In this document: piece after piece, positions 1 to 8,595 of the stretch
How positions within the stretch are numbered: the stretch's first letter is position 1
How the letters are laid out: every line of letters starts with the position of its first letter
NCBI GenBank assembly: GCA_018334695.1
Contig: JAGXLO010000009.1
Span: 1-43,871, forward strand
Origin: Candidatus Cloacimonadota bacterium
GTDB lineage: Bacteria; Cloacimonadota; Cloacimonadia; JGIOTU-2
DNA length: 43,871 nucleotides
Reading direction: 5' to 3'
Notes under the pieces: generated by a model
Told to the model about the DNA's origin: nothing
Database searches by the model: none
Seen by the model: the letters and a program-made list of their open reading frames with translations, nothing else
Position numbers and translations under genes: made by a program

Positions 1-20
1 GATATGATAAGGTTAATAGA

Positions 21-65
21 TGGCGTGCCCGGAAGGACTTGAACCCTCAGCCTACTGATCCGTAG
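21..65 (-). repeat. tRNA-Arg 3'-part direct repeat, left copy (putative att site)
   Basis: These 45 bases match the 3' part of the intact tRNA-Arg gene at 43496-43540 with two mismatches (positions 25 and 50). The match begins at the encoded CCA end and stops inside the anticodon loop; beyond 65 the sequence no longer resembles a tRNA. Anticodon-loop to 3'-end duplications are the normal footprint of tyrosine-recombinase integration into a tRNA gene. In this orientation the element would lie at 66-43495 and the 5' half of the tRNA outside it on the right. I infer this is the distal attachment site; it cannot encode a functional tRNA. Confidence 0.75.
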
Positions 66-303
66 ATAAATAAGAGCTCTTATACTAATTCACTTTTATT
101 ATTATACACCTTTAATTATTAATGTTTCAAGCCACTTCTCTTGTTATCTGGTATTAATTATTTTTACTTGGTTTTATTCTTTTTGCTGAGATTTTGCTGA
201 GATTCACATATATATTGGTTTTTCATTTAAAAATAATATTAGGTAAGCAATTAACTTTCCTATTTCCCACATTACTGTACATATATATTTCGTATATATC
301 GGT
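66..303. other. Island edge without an intact gene; possible integrase scrap
   Basis: No complete gene is visible in this AT-rich stretch between the att-like repeat and the truncated methyltransferase gene. Around 180-204 the motif TTTTGCTGAGA occurs twice in tandem. Read on the minus strand, 222-154 is a 22-codon open stretch containing the peptide VNLSKISAKRIKPSKNN and then a TAA, with an in-frame stop just upstream. Such a Lys/Ser-rich tail next to an att site could be the degraded C-terminus of a tyrosine integrase, but it is too short to prove. Confidence 0.3.
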
Positions 304-717
304 TCAATAATTATTTATAGATTTTACATTTTTGAAATCTATATTTATTTTTTTCATAGCATTAAGAATTATGGGAAAACGGCCCTGATCTTCTTGTGGG
401 ATATTAAGCTCACTTAATTTCTTGTTTTCATTTAGAGGATGTCCAATTACAGTCGGGGGATTATCTTTATTCCATTTTAAATCACAACCTAAAATCTCGG
501 CTTCGACCTGCAAATCAAAAATAACTGGTATTCCATCTGGTTCATACAATTCAATAGCTTTTGAGATTCCATTGACAATTAAATCTTCATTTTGCAAATA
601 TGTTTTGGCATCTACATTTATTAGTTTACCCCCATGACATCCGACAAAAGGTACCCAAGGGGTTCTTTCGGATTTTTTTCCTTCTAATGTCTCAAAAAGT
701 ATCTTCTTTGGTTTCAT
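304..717 (-). pseudogene. Truncated UroD-family methyltransferase, N-terminal part
   Basis: The 137 residues resemble the N-terminal third of UroD/MtaA-like corrinoid methyltransferases. The opening MKPKKILFETLEGKK is the usual start of the family, followed by ERTPWVPFVGCHGG. Family members are about 340-370 residues, so the metal-binding HxC region and most of the barrel are missing. The frame ends soon after FPIILNAMKK, where the family normally continues into the next barrel strand. A good ribosome site (AGGAGG) precedes the ATG. It is the last gene of the long leftward operon, 16 bp after the aldehyde oxidoreductase, and sits at the island edge, so a deletion at the att end probably removed the rest. 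Confidence 0.7.
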
Positions 718-733
718 ATCTTATTACCTCCTG

Positions 734-2602
734 CTAATACTTTAACAAATAATCTAAATCTAACTCCTTTAACTTTTCTTTTGTTGGTATTCCTTCCTTA
801 TTCCATTTTCTAATTTGATAATAACTATCTAACATTTCATCCAAATCAACAGTTAAATTTTCTTTAAATAGTTCTTTTGTTAATATTCCTTCTTCTTCCT
901 TATATACATCTACTGGTTCATTAAGAAATCTTTCCGGAAGTATATCATCTTCCCGGTTCATTCCATTTTTATAGTTGTACATTCTTTCTAAATTAATAAT
1001 TCTTTCTCCTGTTTTCATTAAACTCTCAAAATCAAATTTGAAACTTTCATCAAATTCATTTAATCCCTCTACTATATCTGCAACATCTAAGGCATACCCT
1101 TCCAGGGTAGAAAACTTACAGATTCCAAGGGCATCTGAAATAGCTGAAAATTCCTCAGTAAACTTAAGCATTTCCGGTTTATACTTTTGAGAAAAAACAT
1201 CTAAGATATCAGAATCACTTTCAGGAAAATACTTATTGGCAATTTCTTCATTTTGAGTTTGATCAATTGTCGAGAGACCATATAGATGATCCGCTCCTCG
1301 ATTAGAAGTTGCATGACCTAATGCTAACCCTCTATTAGTTCTAGGCTCCTGTTGGGGAGTTTCCAAACCTTTTACATGGAGAGCAAATTTTTGGGTTTCA
1401 GGATCTATTTTTTTACTTGCTCGCATAACACCTTCCGCTAAAATATCACCTAACCCCTCTCTATGTATTATCATTTTTAATAATTTAATTATAGCTTCTT
1501 TATTACCCCACTCTAAATTTAATTCAATATCTTTTAAATATCCTTTTTGATAACATTCCATGGCAAAAGCAATTACTACTCCCGATGAAATTGTATCAAT
1601 ACCATTTTCATCACAAATTTCATTGGCATAAATTATCATTTCTAAATCATCATTACCTACCATTGGTCCAAATGAGTCAATTGTTTCATATTCTGGTCCT
1701 TCTGTATCACACTTATAAGGCCCTTGTTCCACTCTGGAATGCCTGGAACATCTAACAGGACAAGCATAACAACCTGTATTTTTATATACATATTTATCAA
1801 GGGCCTGAGCATTTATTTTATTTTGATCTTTAACCTGAACTTCTTGATGATTTTTAGCTGGCAGATCTCCTCTATGATTCTTGAAATTAATTAAAATAGG
1901 AGTTCCCCATTCTCTATATACAACTGCAGAAGGATGGTCTTTTAGCTTTTTTGCTTTTTTAATTGCTGTCATTTTGAAATCGTCATTAAAGGGTACTTTT
2001 TGGGAAGCTTCCACCACGACTGCTTTTAGTTTCTTAGAACCCATGACTGCCCCCATACCACAGCGCCCCGCTGCTCTACCTTCATTAACCATGATAGAAG
2101 AAAATCTTACCATATTTTCTCCGGCCGGGCCAATACAAGCTACTTGACCTCTATTATATTTTGATTTTAATTTTCCACTTACTTCAGAAACTTTTTTATT
2201 CCAGAGATGTTCAGCTGATTTAATTTCAATGTTTTCATCCTTGATATGTAAATATACTGGCTTTTCAGCTTTTCCTTTAATTACGATTGCATCAAAACCA
2301 GCTCTCCTTAACTCTGGTCCAAAAAAGCCACCTGAATTTGCATATCCATAAGCTTCAGTGGCAGGTGATTTAGCTGTTACAGTAAAACGGGCTGAAGTAG
2401 GCCAGGCAGTTCCGGTAAATAAACCGGTAGAAAAGATTAACATATTAGCTACATCATAGGGTTTTATTTCAGGTCCTACATTGTCATACAGGATCTTAGC
2501 AGCATACCCCCGACTGCCTAGAAATTTTATTACTTCTTCTTGGGGACTTTCTTTAACATCTACTTTATTTTTCTCCAAGTTAATATAAGCAGTTAAAAAC
2601 AT
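734..2602 (-). CDS. Aldehyde:ferredoxin oxidoreductase (tungsten-pterin, AOR family)
   Basis: This cytoplasmic enzyme should oxidise an aldehyde to its acid, passing electrons through one 4Fe-4S cluster to ferredoxin. The length (622 residues from the chosen start) is typical. The N-terminal domain carries the pterin-binding segments (GGFFGPELRRAG near 94-105, NEGRAAGRCGMGAVMGSKK near 177-194). The cluster ligands CxxCxxxC are at about 281, 284 and 288, with the fourth cysteine in GICKF near residue 500. I choose the ATG at 2602 because GAGGTGAT sits 5 bases upstream; an in-frame GTG at 2611 overlaps that site. It follows an amidohydrolase gene in a leftward operon. The aldehyde substrate cannot be read from sequence; the 2-oxoacid/acetoin-type dehydrogenase nearby suggests a C1 or C2 aldehyde, which is inference. 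Confidence 0.93.
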   Translation of the reverse strand: MFLTAYINLEKNKVDVKESPQEEVIKFLGSRGYAAKILYDNVGPEIKPYDVANMLIFSTGLFTGTAWPTSARFTVTAKSPATEAYGYANSGGFFGPELRRAGFDAIVIKGKAEKPVYLHIKDENIEIKSAEHLWNKKVSEVSGKLKSKYNRGQVACIGPAGENMVRFSSIMVNEGRAAGRCGMGAVMGSKKLKAVVVEASQKVPFNDDFKMTAIKKAKKLKDHPSAVVYREWGTPILINFKNHRGDLPAKNHQEVQVKDQNKINAQALDKYVYKNTGCYACPVRCSRHSRVEQGPYKCDTEGPEYETIDSFGPMVGNDDLEMIIYANEICDENGIDTISSGVVIAFAMECYQKGYLKDIELNLEWGNKEAIIKLLKMIIHREGLGDILAEGVMRASKKIDPETQKFALHVKGLETPQQEPRTNRGLALGHATSNRGADHLYGLSTIDQTQNEEIANKYFPESDSDILDVFSQKYKPEMLKFTEEFSAISDALGICKFSTLEGYALDVADIVEGLNEFDESFKFDFESLMKTGERIINLERMYNYKNGMNREDDILPERFLNEPVDVYKEEEGILTKELFKENLTVDLDEMLDSYYQIRKWNKEGIPTKEKLKELDLDYLLKY

Positions 2603-2612
2603 ACTTATCACC

Positions 2613-3986
2613 TCAATTACTTTTTATTAATTCAGATATTATCTCTTTAATTTTTTTGAATATGTATTCTTTATTAATTGCAGTTTTAAATTTATTATTT
2701 TCATAAAGTACTTTCCCATTCACTATAGTAGTCTCTACATTATCTAGACTTGCTGAATATACTAAAGAAGCAATCGGATCATGTAAAGGAAAGCTTTTAG
2801 GTTTATCAGGATTAAATATAAATAAATCTGCTTTTTTCCCATTTCCCAAAGAACCTATTTCCTTTTCCATTTGCAAAGACTGGGCTGCTTGGAAAGTGGC
2901 CATATTTAAAACTTCTTCAGCTGATATGATATTTGGTTTTTCATAGAAAACTTTTTGTAATAAAGCACTTAATTTTAGTGTTTCAATCATATCCATGGCA
3001 TTATTGCTAGCTGCTCCATCAGTTCCTAAACTTATTCTTGCTCCAGCCTCTTTCAGCTTAATAATTGGTGGTACACCTGATCCAAGATACATATTGGAAG
3101 CCGCATTATAAGCAACGTTGACTCCCTTTTCACCTAATATTTTACATTCTCTATCTGCCAGTTTAACACAATGGGCTGCCAGTAAATCTGATGATAAAAA
3201 CCCAACTTCTTCCATGATTTCAACTGCTTTTTTACCATATTCTTTCATCATATGTTTATTATCATCTTCAGTTTCAAGCAGATGTATAGAATAAGGTATA
3301 TTTTTATGTTTACTATATTCTACAGTTGCTTCAAGACCTTCTTTTGTTATGCCCCAGGTTACCCCCGGACCGGTCCAAATTCGTATCATACCGTTTGATC
3401 CTTCTTCATATTTATTTATTAAGCGATCTACATCAAGGAAAGCTTCTTCTGGTGATTCAAGATATGATTCTGGTATACCATTTTCAACTCCACAATCATG
3501 AAAGTTTCTAATCATTATACCCCTTAAACCCATATCCATAAAACCTTCTATAACCCCATCACTTAATTTTGGTTTGTGATGGGCATAAAAGAAATCAGCT
3601 ACTGTAGTACATCCAGATTGTAATGATTCTAAGGCAACTAATAAGGCAGCATAATAATTAATTTCTCGAGTAATTTTTTGGCTATAAGGAGCTACAACTA
3701 CCTTTACCCAATCCATCAACTTTAAGTCGGCTCCTAAACCTTTAAGTAAAATCTGATAAGCATGTCCATGAGTATTAATTAAGCCTGGGAAAACAATCTT
3801 TCCATCTGCATCAATAACTTTATTTACCTTAAATTCTTCATCAATATTTTCCATTGTATCTACAAATTTTATTTCATTATTATTGATACCTATAAATCCT
3901 TTATCAATAATATCATTATTTTCATTCATAGTTACTATCCTAGCATTTTTTATAAGTATATCTAAATTATTAATCTTATCTAACAT
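2613..3986 (-). CDS. Amidohydrolase, SsnA/AtzB/guanine deaminase-like (COG0402)
   Basis: This is a metal-dependent hydrolase of the deaminase branch of the amidohydrolase superfamily, 457 residues. Visible metal and catalytic sites are the HxH of NTHGHAY (about 72-78), a histidine in YSIHLLETE, one in AAHCVKL, and the aspartate of LGTDGAASNNAMD. Relatives deaminate or dechlorinate N-heterocycles (S-adenosylhomocysteine, guanine, pterins, triazines) or amidines. The distance to the aldehyde oxidoreductase gene downstream is tiny, and an SDR lies upstream, so it belongs to the same operon. It is distinct from the second, more SsnA-like amidohydrolase at 38250-39566. The exact substrate is unresolved; a ring amine or amidine is most likely. 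Confidence 0.85.
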   Translation of the reverse strand: MLDKINNLDILIKNARIVTMNENNDIIDKGFIGINNNEIKFVDTMENIDEEFKVNKVIDADGKIVFPGLINTHGHAYQILLKGLGADLKLMDWVKVVVAPYSQKITREINYYAALLVALESLQSGCTTVADFFYAHHKPKLSDGVIEGFMDMGLRGIMIRNFHDCGVENGIPESYLESPEEAFLDVDRLINKYEEGSNGMIRIWTGPGVTWGITKEGLEATVEYSKHKNIPYSIHLLETEDDNKHMMKEYGKKAVEIMEEVGFLSSDLLAAHCVKLADRECKILGEKGVNVAYNAASNMYLGSGVPPIIKLKEAGARISLGTDGAASNNAMDMIETLKLSALLQKVFYEKPNIISAEEVLNMATFQAAQSLQMEKEIGSLGNGKKADLFIFNPDKPKSFPLHDPIASLVYSASLDNVETTIVNGKVLYENNKFKTAINKEYIFKKIKEIISELIKSN

Positions 3987-4003
3987 CTGTAAGCACTCCT
4001 TTT

Positions 4004-4777
4004 TTATTCAACCAATTCTGCCTGTGCTCCTTTATCAATAACAAATGTTTCTCCGTTATAAGCTTTTGAAGCATCTGAAGCCAAAAAGTATACTGTATTG
4101 GCTACTTCTTCAACCTCCATTAATTGAGGAATATTCATAATCGCCTCTTTTACTTTTGCACTTTCTTCAGGATCCTCAATTTCCTCCCATCTACTTGTTA
4201 CAAGAGGGGTTTTAACCGGTCCCGGACAGATAATATTAGCTCTGATGTCTTCATTTTTATAATCGACAGCTATAGATTTACCTAGCATTATTAAAGCCCC
4301 TTTGGTAGAACAATAGGCAGCTTTGTTCGGTAAAGCGAACATACCAAGATTAGAACTAGTTATTATTATATTGCCGAATCCCTGTTTTTCCATAATAGGT
4401 AAAACATTTTTTGCACACAAAAATACTCCATTGACATTAATTTCAAAGGTTTTTTTCCAATCTGAATAATCAATCTCTGGTACTTTTTTATTTGGGCCTT
4501 CAATCCCAGCGTTTAAAAAGGCAACATCTATTTTACCCCAATTCTTTTTTACTGATTTTACTGCCTTTTCAACTGAACTTTCGTCTGTTACATCACATTG
4601 AAAAAACTTAGCATCTATATCTTTATTTTTAAATTCTTTTTCTGTTTTTTGGCCGTTTTTTTTATCAATATCACAAATGGCAATTTTCGCTCCATCTTGA
4701 CCTAATTTCAAACCACTTGCCTTACCAATACCAGAGGCACCACCGGTAATTAAAACCACCTTATCTTTTAGATTCAC
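4004..4777 (-). CDS. Short-chain dehydrogenase/reductase
   Basis: This is a classical SDR of 257 residues. The N-terminal Rossmann motif TGGASGIG is near residue 11, NAG near 90, a catalytic serine in TSSNLGMF and the YxxxK pair in AAYCSTKGA. The acidic residue after the second strand (CDIDKK) suggests NAD rather than NADP. It probably oxidises a secondary alcohol to a ketone or the reverse. It lies between an amidohydrolase and the first Mch homologue, all leftward with short gaps. A second, only distantly similar SDR at 13141-13857 sits beside the second Mch homologue, so each Mch gene has its own SDR neighbour. Substrate not deducible. Confidence 0.9.
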   Translation of the reverse strand: MNLKDKVVLITGGASGIGKASGLKLGQDGAKIAICDIDKKNGQKTEKEFKNKDIDAKFFQCDVTDESSVEKAVKSVKKNWGKIDVAFLNAGIEGPNKKVPEIDYSDWKKTFEINVNGVFLCAKNVLPIMEKQGFGNIIITSSNLGMFALPNKAAYCSTKGALIMLGKSIAVDYKNEDIRANIICPGPVKTPLVTSRWEEIEDPEESAKVKEAIMNIPQLMEVEEVANTVYFLASDASKAYNGETFVIDKGAQAELVE

Positions 4778-4796
4778 ATATATTCCTCCTATTCAT

Positions 4797-5768
4797 TTAT
4801 TTTTTAACAGTATCTGAAAAAGATTGTTCTAAAATTTCTATATTAAGTTTACCTGCCTTAAATATTTTGCCTGATTTTTCATTTACAATACTTACCGAAG
4901 CAGGTGAAAATAGTTCTTTAGGTACATTATAGAAATCAAGATCTGCTTCTTTAAAAATTTCTTTAAAAGGTCTTCCATAAACTTTTGAATTGACAGCCAT
5001 TATCTGCTCTATGACGTCTTCAATCTGTTTATTTTCAGTCTTAACAGTAAACTGAGCATGTCCTCCATATATTAAAGCATCATTCATTCTCCCCATAGAA
5101 ATTAAATCATCATCAATAAGAGGGGGAATAACACAAAAACCCTGAGCTTGTTTAATGCATTCAAGATTAAATTCTTCTTCCTTCAATCTATGTAATGTTT
5201 GTTCTAAAATACGACCTGAAACCTGTATATAGGTTGCTAAACTGGCCGGTGGTGCAATAAGAATATATAACATATCTGGGTCTATATTGCAGGCATTTGC
5301 TAACTCTTCAGACTGTTCCAAAGTTATCGGATCAGGACTTTCAACAGTTAATATTGCTTTATCATAATTATCTTGATAATCAATATAGGGTGATAACCAA
5401 TCATTTTCTTTTCTTCCTAAAGTTCTACCCGGTCCAGCCAGGATAGGTGCGAAATTACCAGGAGATAACTCCCAACCTGAAATCTGACAACCTGCTAAAG
5501 AAAGTAAAGGATGATCAACTCTTACATTAACGGCAGGAAAATATGAATTAAATATCGGACGCGGAAATGTTTCAAAACTTACATTACCTAAACCGCCTAA
5601 TAATATTTTGGTTAATAATCGACCGGCCTCCCAACTGCCTTCAACATTCTGTCCTAAATCAATAACAGTAGTTCCATTATTTAAATAATCTACATTTATT
5701 TTTAATTCATTTTGATTAACTATCAATTTTTTTACTAATTTAAAAGCTTCTCTATTTACACTAACCAT
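4797..5768 (-). CDS. mch: Methenyl-tetrahydromethanopterin cyclohydrolase homologue, copy 1
   Basis: The 323 residues match Mch over the full length. The start MVSVNREA, the NGTTVIDLG block (31-39), EGSWEAG (43-49) and the C-terminal YGRPFKEIF region are all recognisable. Mch hydrolyses the cyclic amidinium of N5,N10-methenyl-H4MPT to N5-formyl-H4MPT in methanogens and aerobic methylotrophs. The Arg/Glu pair reported as essential in archaeal Mch corresponds to R186 and E189 here (GRILEQ). The usual GSGPARA loop is altered to AGPGRTL, so this copy is the more divergent of the two. It lies between the E3 gene and an SDR in a lipoyl-enzyme operon. No other H4MPT enzyme is visible in the window, so a changed substrate such as another cyclic amidine is possible. 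Confidence 0.85.
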   Translation of the reverse strand: MVSVNREAFKLVKKLIVNQNELKINVDYLNNGTTVIDLGQNVEGSWEAGRLLTKILLGGLGNVSFETFPRPIFNSYFPAVNVRVDHPLLSLAGCQISGWELSPGNFAPILAGPGRTLGRKENDWLSPYIDYQDNYDKAILTVESPDPITLEQSEELANACNIDPDMLYILIAPPASLATYIQVSGRILEQTLHRLKEEEFNLECIKQAQGFCVIPPLIDDDLISMGRMNDALIYGGHAQFTVKTENKQIEDVIEQIMAVNSKVYGRPFKEIFKEADLDFYNVPKELFSPASVSIVNEKSGKIFKAGKLNIEILEQSFSDTVKK

Positions 5769-5824
5769 ATATTACCTCCTACTATCTTCCTGCATATTAC
5801 ATGTTAGTTTAAAATTTAAAAAAA

Positions 5825-7213
5825 TTAGATATGTACAGCCATATCTAAACTATCTAAGGTACTTTCTTTTATCATCTCACTTAAAGTAGGGTGAGGAAAC
5901 ATTATTTCATCAATTGTTTCTACGGTACTTTCTAGATTTATGGCTATTGTGCCTTGTCCAATCAATTCAGTCGCATGAGAACCAATTATTAACATCCCGA
6001 CAATTTGATTATATTTAGTTTCAACAATTGTTTTAACTATTCCGTCCTCTTTTTCACTTAAAGCTCTTCCATTAGCATTATAGGGAAAAGTTCCGATACT
6101 TATCTTATCACCATATTCTTTTTTGGCTTCTTTTTCGGTTAAACCAACCGCAGCAACTTCAGGTTGTGTATATATACATCTGGGGACAAAATTATAGTTA
6201 ATTTCTTTATCCTCTCCTAAGGCATTATCTACTGCAATCATAGCCTCTTGAAAAGCAACATGAGCCAGTTGATAATTACCATTGACATCTCCTATTGCAT
6301 AAATATTATCTTTATTTGTCTCCATTCGATTATTTACTACAATACCATTTTTTTGATGCTCAATACCTACTTTTTGCAGTCCTAAATTTTCTGTAACTGG
6401 TCTACGACCAACAGCAATTAAAATTTTATCTGCTTTTAATTTTTTATGGGAATCCTGCTGAGTAAATTCTATTTCTAACTTTTGATCTAATTCTTTATAA
6501 TCAGTTACTTCACTATTTAAATGAATATTAATTCCTCTCTGCTTGAAAACATCTTTTAGATGATTTCCAGCAATTTCTTCTTCACTTGGTATTAACCTAT
6601 CCATTTTTTCAATAATATTAACATTACTACCTAAATTATTAAATATATTAGCAAATTCTACACCTATCACTCCCCCACCAACTATTAAAATATCGTCGGG
6701 GGATTCCTCAATTGATAGTGCATCTTTATTATCCCAAATATACTCTTTTGCAAAAGGCATTTGTGATATTTCAATTAATTTACTTCCTGTCGCAATAATA
6801 ATATTTCCATTCACGATATCTTTGCTAATACCATTTTCTTTTTCTACTTGCACTGTTTCATTATTAATTATTTCAGCCTTTCCTTTTATTAAACTGATTT
6901 TTTCGTTTTTATCTAATAAAGTACTAACACCCTTAACCAATTGATTAACTATCTTATTTTTCCTTTTCATCAGTTTATCGAGCTCAAATTCAAGATTATT
7001 TACCTTAATACCCTTACCATTCCATTTATCTAGTTCATTAACAATCGCGGTGGATTCTAATAAGGATTTGGTGGGAATACAGCCGACATTTAGGCAGGTC
7101 CCACCTATGTGATTCTTTTCAATTATAACTGTCTTAGCCCCTTTTTGAGCCGCTCTCAAAGCAGCTACATAACCGCCGGGACCACCTCCAATAACTGTAA
7201 TGTCTGCTCTCAT
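5825..7213 (-). CDS. lpdA: Dihydrolipoamide dehydrogenase (E3)
   Basis: This flavoprotein of 462 residues reoxidises the dihydrolipoyl group of the E2 component and reduces NAD. FAD-binding GGGPGGY is at the start, and the redox disulfide is in GGTCLNVGCIPTKS (about 37-50). The NAD motif VGGGVIGVEFA is in the middle, the second FAD motif ends in YAIGDVNG, and the C-terminal HPTLSE carries the active-site histidine. It is downstream of lipB and the GntR regulator and upstream of the first Mch gene, completing an E1alpha-E1beta-E2-E3 set spread over 5825-12121. No N-terminal lipoyl domain is present, unlike some acetoin-complex E3s. Confidence 0.95.
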   Translation of the reverse strand: MRADITVIGGGPGGYVAALRAAQKGAKTVIIEKNHIGGTCLNVGCIPTKSLLESTAIVNELDKWNGKGIKVNNLEFELDKLMKRKNKIVNQLVKGVSTLLDKNEKISLIKGKAEIINNETVQVEKENGISKDIVNGNIIIATGSKLIEISQMPFAKEYIWDNKDALSIEESPDDILIVGGGVIGVEFANIFNNLGSNVNIIEKMDRLIPSEEEIAGNHLKDVFKQRGINIHLNSEVTDYKELDQKLEIEFTQQDSHKKLKADKILIAVGRRPVTENLGLQKVGIEHQKNGIVVNNRMETNKDNIYAIGDVNGNYQLAHVAFQEAMIAVDNALGEDKEINYNFVPRCIYTQPEVAAVGLTEKEAKKEYGDKISIGTFPYNANGRALSEKEDGIVKTIVETKYNQIVGMLIIGSHATELIGQGTIAINLESTVETIDEIMFPHPTLSEMIKESTLDSLDMAVHI

Positions 7214-7247
7214 TTTAATACCTCCACTGATTTACAAGCAAGAGTCA

Positions 7248-7919
7248 TTAATCGACTAACATCTTGGTAGATTCCAAATTATTTAAAACAACTTGTTCAC
7301 AATCTTTTATATGCTCATCTATAAAGTCCTGTACTTTTTCTTCTTTTCCCTCTTCTATAATTTCAAGTAATTCTCTATGATCATCAATAAGGTTACAAAT
7401 ATTGGATTTAATTTCATCACTATTTTGAGTATACCAAATTTCATATCTCCAGTAATCCTTTAAAACATTCAGCAATTTATTTGACTGAGAGTATTTATAT
7501 AGCTTAAAGTGAAACTTTTTATTCTCTTCGACATATTTATCTATTTTATTGTTATTATAATATTTTTCTGTTCTATCAAGAATTTTATTTAATTCTTCAA
7601 TTTCTTCTTCTCCAATATTATCCATCGCTTCTCTAATTGCAAGTCCTTCTAAAGCACCTTGAATTCTTAAAAGATCATGGATCTCTTTTCTGGTAAGAGT
7701 ATTAACTTTAAAACCTACATTCGGTATAATTGTAACAAAATCTTCTTTTTCTAAAAGTTTAACCGCTTCATAAACGGGTGACCTACTTATTCCAAAGTCT
7801 TTGGCCAATTTACTAATACTATATTTTTCACCAGGTTCTAATTTTCCATTAATAATATAATTTTTAATCTTATCATAAACTATTTCGCTTTTAGTTGCTA
7901 CTACTATTCCTAGACTCAT
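7248..7919 (-). CDS. GntR-family transcriptional regulator (FadR/FCD type)
   Basis: A 223-residue regulator. The N-terminal winged helix (about 10-78) has the family signature KLAKDFGISRSPVYEAVKLL, then a C-terminal all-helical FCD domain of about 130 residues. The FCD metal/ligand pocket histidines are plausible in KFHFKLY and the DDHRELLE and DEHIKD segments. Its ATG overlaps the end of lipB by four bases, so it is translated with the operon. FCD regulators usually sense an organic acid made or used by the pathway. It is the only regulator recognised in the window and is a candidate reader of the palindromes at 27885-27900 and 40832-40847; that link is inferred. Confidence 0.9.
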   Translation of the reverse strand: MSLGIVVATKSEIVYDKIKNYIINGKLEPGEKYSISKLAKDFGISRSPVYEAVKLLEKEDFVTIIPNVGFKVNTLTRKEIHDLLRIQGALEGLAIREAMDNIGEEEIEELNKILDRTEKYYNNNKIDKYVEENKKFHFKLYKYSQSNKLLNVLKDYWRYEIWYTQNSDEIKSNICNLIDDHRELLEIIEEGKEEKVQDFIDEHIKDCEQVVLNNLESTKMLVD

Positions 7920-8572
7920 CTTATAACACCCTTTCTTTTAATCTGTTTAATACTGAATACCTCACTAAATATCTGTAGATAATCTTCCATAACCCTTTCT
8001 AGAACAAGCTTTTTACCAGTCTCTTGATAAATACTGGTAACTCCTTTATTTATAAAACCACAAGGATTAATATTATTAAAATATTTCAAATCTGTATTTA
8101 CATTTAGGGCAAAACCATGCCGCGTTACCCATCTATTAATTCCAATACCAATTGCACATATTTTATTATTACCTATCCATACTCCCGGATTTTTATCTTT
8201 ACGTGTTCCTTCTATTCCATATTCATCTAGTAGTTTAATAATAGTACCTTCAATATTTTTTAAATAAATAAGAATATCTTTTTCATGATTATTTAAATCT
8301 AATATAGGATAACCGACCAATTGCCCTGGACCATGAAAGGTAATCTTTCCTCCTCTGTTGACATTATAACATCTTATCTCATGTTCCTGCAAAAACTGTT
8401 CGGAAACTAAGAGATCTTTTTTACTTCCATCTCTCCCTATGGTATAAACCGGGTTATGTTCCACTAGGAGGAGATAGTCTTCTTTTAAACCTTTCTTCTT
8501 TCGATCGGCTATCTGTTCCATATAGTCCCAGGTTTCTTTATAATCTGCTTCAAATAATTTTTTAACTAAAAT
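7916..8572 (-). CDS. lipB: Octanoyl-ACP:protein octanoyltransferase (LipB), likely ATT start
   Basis: LipB moves octanoyl from acyl carrier protein to a lysine of lipoyl domains; LipA then inserts sulfur. Motifs: LLLVEHNPVYTIGRDG, GGKITFHGPGQLVGYP with the lysine/histidine pair, and GFALNVNTDL. The catalytic cysteine is in NNINPCGF. The first ATG (8521) would remove the N-terminal helix typical of LipB (a YKETWDYMEQ-type segment). That segment is encoded in frame up to 8572, and a strong GAGGAGGG site ends 6 bases before an ATT codon there, with no ATG, GTG or TTG at a workable distance. I therefore extend the gene to 8572 (218 residues). Its presence beside E1/E2/E3 indicates dedicated lipoylation of this complex. 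Confidence 0.88.
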   Translation of the reverse strand: MLVKKLFEADYKETWDYMEQIADRKKKGLKEDYLLLVEHNPVYTIGRDGSKKDLLVSEQFLQEHEIRCYNVNRGGKITFHGPGQLVGYPILDLNNHEKDILIYLKNIEGTIIKLLDEYGIEGTRKDKNPGVWIGNNKICAIGIGINRWVTRHGFALNVNTDLKYFNNINPCGFINKGVTSIYQETGKKLVLERVMEDYLQIFSEVFSIKQIKRKGVIR

Positions 8573-8578
8573 GACTAT

Positions 8579-8586
8579 CCCTCCTC
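8579..8586 (-). promoter_or_regulatory. lipB ribosome-binding site
   Basis: The minus strand reads GAGGAGGG here, six bases before the in-frame ATT at 8572-8570. This near-perfect Shine-Dalgarno sequence is too far (about 60 bases) from the first ATG at 8521 to serve it. It supports a rare ATT start for lipB. Confidence 0.65.
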
Positions 8587-8595
8587 AATTTGACA

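Noticed and set aside
21-65. A second functional tRNA-Arg at the left edge
   Set aside because: Only the 3' part is present; the D arm and 5' acceptor strand are missing and the next bases do not match.
180-204. Tandem TTTTGCTGAGA as the beginning of a CRISPR array
   Set aside because: Two abutting copies with no spacers; no cas genes in the window.
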